A stretch of DNA of 64,000 nt. It comes from Ficedula albicollis (taxonomy: Eukaryota; Chordata; Aves; Passeriformes; Muscicapidae). Of this stretch, positions 62,961 through 64,000 are shown piece after piece; positions within the stretch are counted from its first letter, which is position 1, and each line of letters opens with the position of its first letter. The translations under genes and the position numbers were made by a program. The notes under the pieces were generated by a model. The model saw nothing but the letters and a program-made list of their open reading frames with translations. It made no database searches and was not told the DNA's origin. The stretch lies in assembly GCF_000247815.1 (NCBI RefSeq), contig NC_021681.1, positions 12,650,567 to 12,714,566 of the forward strand. Direction: 5' to 3'.

Positions 62961-64000
62961 GAATATTGTTTACCTGGAAAAATGAGAACAATGTAAGGCT
63001 TTACATTGCCTATTAAAAAAAAATTGTAGTAGTTGTTAATATTTAAATTTTTAAATTCTGTGTAGTTTGGGTCTCCTTGATAAAGCATACTTGAGAATGT
63101 TATGGGATTTTAGATTATAAGCAGGACATCTATGATTAAAATATATTCTTTAAAAGGTTTTTTTCTTTTAGTTATCTTTCACTTTCATCTGATGAAGGAT
63201 AAGAGATAAAACAGGCTTTTGTTGTTTACTGTACATCTGGAGTATAAAAAAGTGTTATATGAGGAAAGGATATTCCATGAAGCACTATGTCAGACACAGT
63301 TGCAGTCAAAATTCCAGAAATAGCAAGATGTTAGATAATTAAAATGTCTTCCAGGTCTAAACCATAGGGAGCTGGAGTTTTAATCACGTAGAGTATATTC
63401 ATGAGAAGTTTCCTCTTTTATCTACATGATCAGATTTTGATACTTTCTTTTAGGAAGAAATGAGATCGTTCTCTGGAGCAGAAACATTGTTATATTCCCT
63501 TAGTATTGGCAGCATTCACGGATTCAAACGCTTTTGTAGAAATCCAGTTTTTTGTTTACCTTTGCCTTAAGAAGGATGTGCAAAAAGAATTAAAGCTCGG
63601 CTTGTCCTCAAAGTACAACCCATCCCTTTGGGCTGGACCCACCTGGGAAGCAGCTGAGCAGGGGAACCCCTCTGCAAGGGGCTGTGCCCCTGCCAGAGCA
63701 GCTCGGGGGAGCAGCAGCCAAGGACCAGAGCCTTCTTTCACTGGGGACCCCAGACCCATCCCTAAAGCGCTTAATGAAGTGCCTGCTACAACAACAAGGG
63801 GACATTTCTGCTGTGAGGCCTTCACTGGGCTGCAGAAAAACTGGAATGAGCTTAGTGGGGGGAAAATAAGATTAGCCATCTTTTCATAGCTAGAAGATGG
63901 TTTCACGGCTAAAGCACTTCACTAATCTTATTTTCTAATTCCACCACATCTTTTATTAACTTATTTTTCATCTTGTAGCCCCCCCACAACCATAACATTT
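62961..64000. other. single-copy noncoding DNA to right edge
   Basis: AT-rich sequence with a GC pocket at 63.62-63.76 kb, where overlapping open frames on both strands (up to 127 codons) resemble no family. The window ends in noncoding sequence. Confidence 0.55.

Noticed and set aside
1..64000. tRNA, rRNA, snRNA or miRNA genes
   Set aside because: No A/B-box cloverleaf, rRNA core or convincing hairpin was noticed; a tRNAscan/Rfam scan would be needed to exclude them fully.

Overview
The window looks like avian, most probably songbird (passerine), nuclear DNA. The evidence is two diverged CR1-LINE 3' ends lying tail to tail at about 57.6-58.24 kb, an LTR at about 6.17-6.54 kb that resembles passerine endogenous-retrovirus LTRs as I remember them, the absence of anything resembling mammalian Alu/B1 SINEs or L1, and an AT-rich background broken by short GC-rich, CAG/CTG-rich pockets. 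There are no bacterial-style genes or operons. I found no coding exon that I can assign to a protein family. Every open frame is short, lies in low-complexity or repeat sequence, or has composition unlike protein. The window is best read as intergenic or deep intronic sequence, and the locus cannot be named from it.

Layout. 0-5 kb: single-copy AT-rich DNA with a homeodomain-rich patch near 2.7 kb and an AT/TG microsatellite at 4.85 kb. 6.0-7.95 kb: a compact odd block made of a 42/36-bp tandem repeat, a minus-strand LTR, a 68-nt poly-C run, and a CpG-rich island-like segment enclosing a 600-bp minisatellite built from 12-bp and 19-bp modules. 8-23 kb: single-copy DNA with small tandem duplications (11.3, 15.5 kb) and candidate conserved regulatory elements (12.6, 16.2, 18.1-18.45 kb). 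23.0-23.6 kb: a 122-bp duplication followed by an 8-copy, 40-bp VNTR. 29.1-29.6 kb: a nested 290/72-bp duplication. 33.9-40.4 kb: a cluster of tandem duplications with units of 74, 480, 1459, 75, 14 and 27 bp; the two 1459-bp copies read as identical. 40-57 kb: single-copy DNA with the strongest regulatory-element candidate at 50.08-51.01 kb. 57.6-58.24 kb: the two CR1 tails plus a 194-bp duplication. 58-64 kb: single-copy DNA.

Two themes stand out. First, two- and three-copy tandem duplications of high identity are unusually frequent, at least eleven in 64 kb, and are concentrated at 33.9-40.4 kb. Second, several patches look like vertebrate developmental enhancers, with dense TAAT cores, SOX/FOX composites, a DR1 nuclear-receptor site and clustered TGACA cores. 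That second reading rests on motif recognition alone and needs cross-species alignment. I did not find a convincing new molecular system; the modular minisatellite in its CpG-rich block and the duplication cluster are the most unusual structures.
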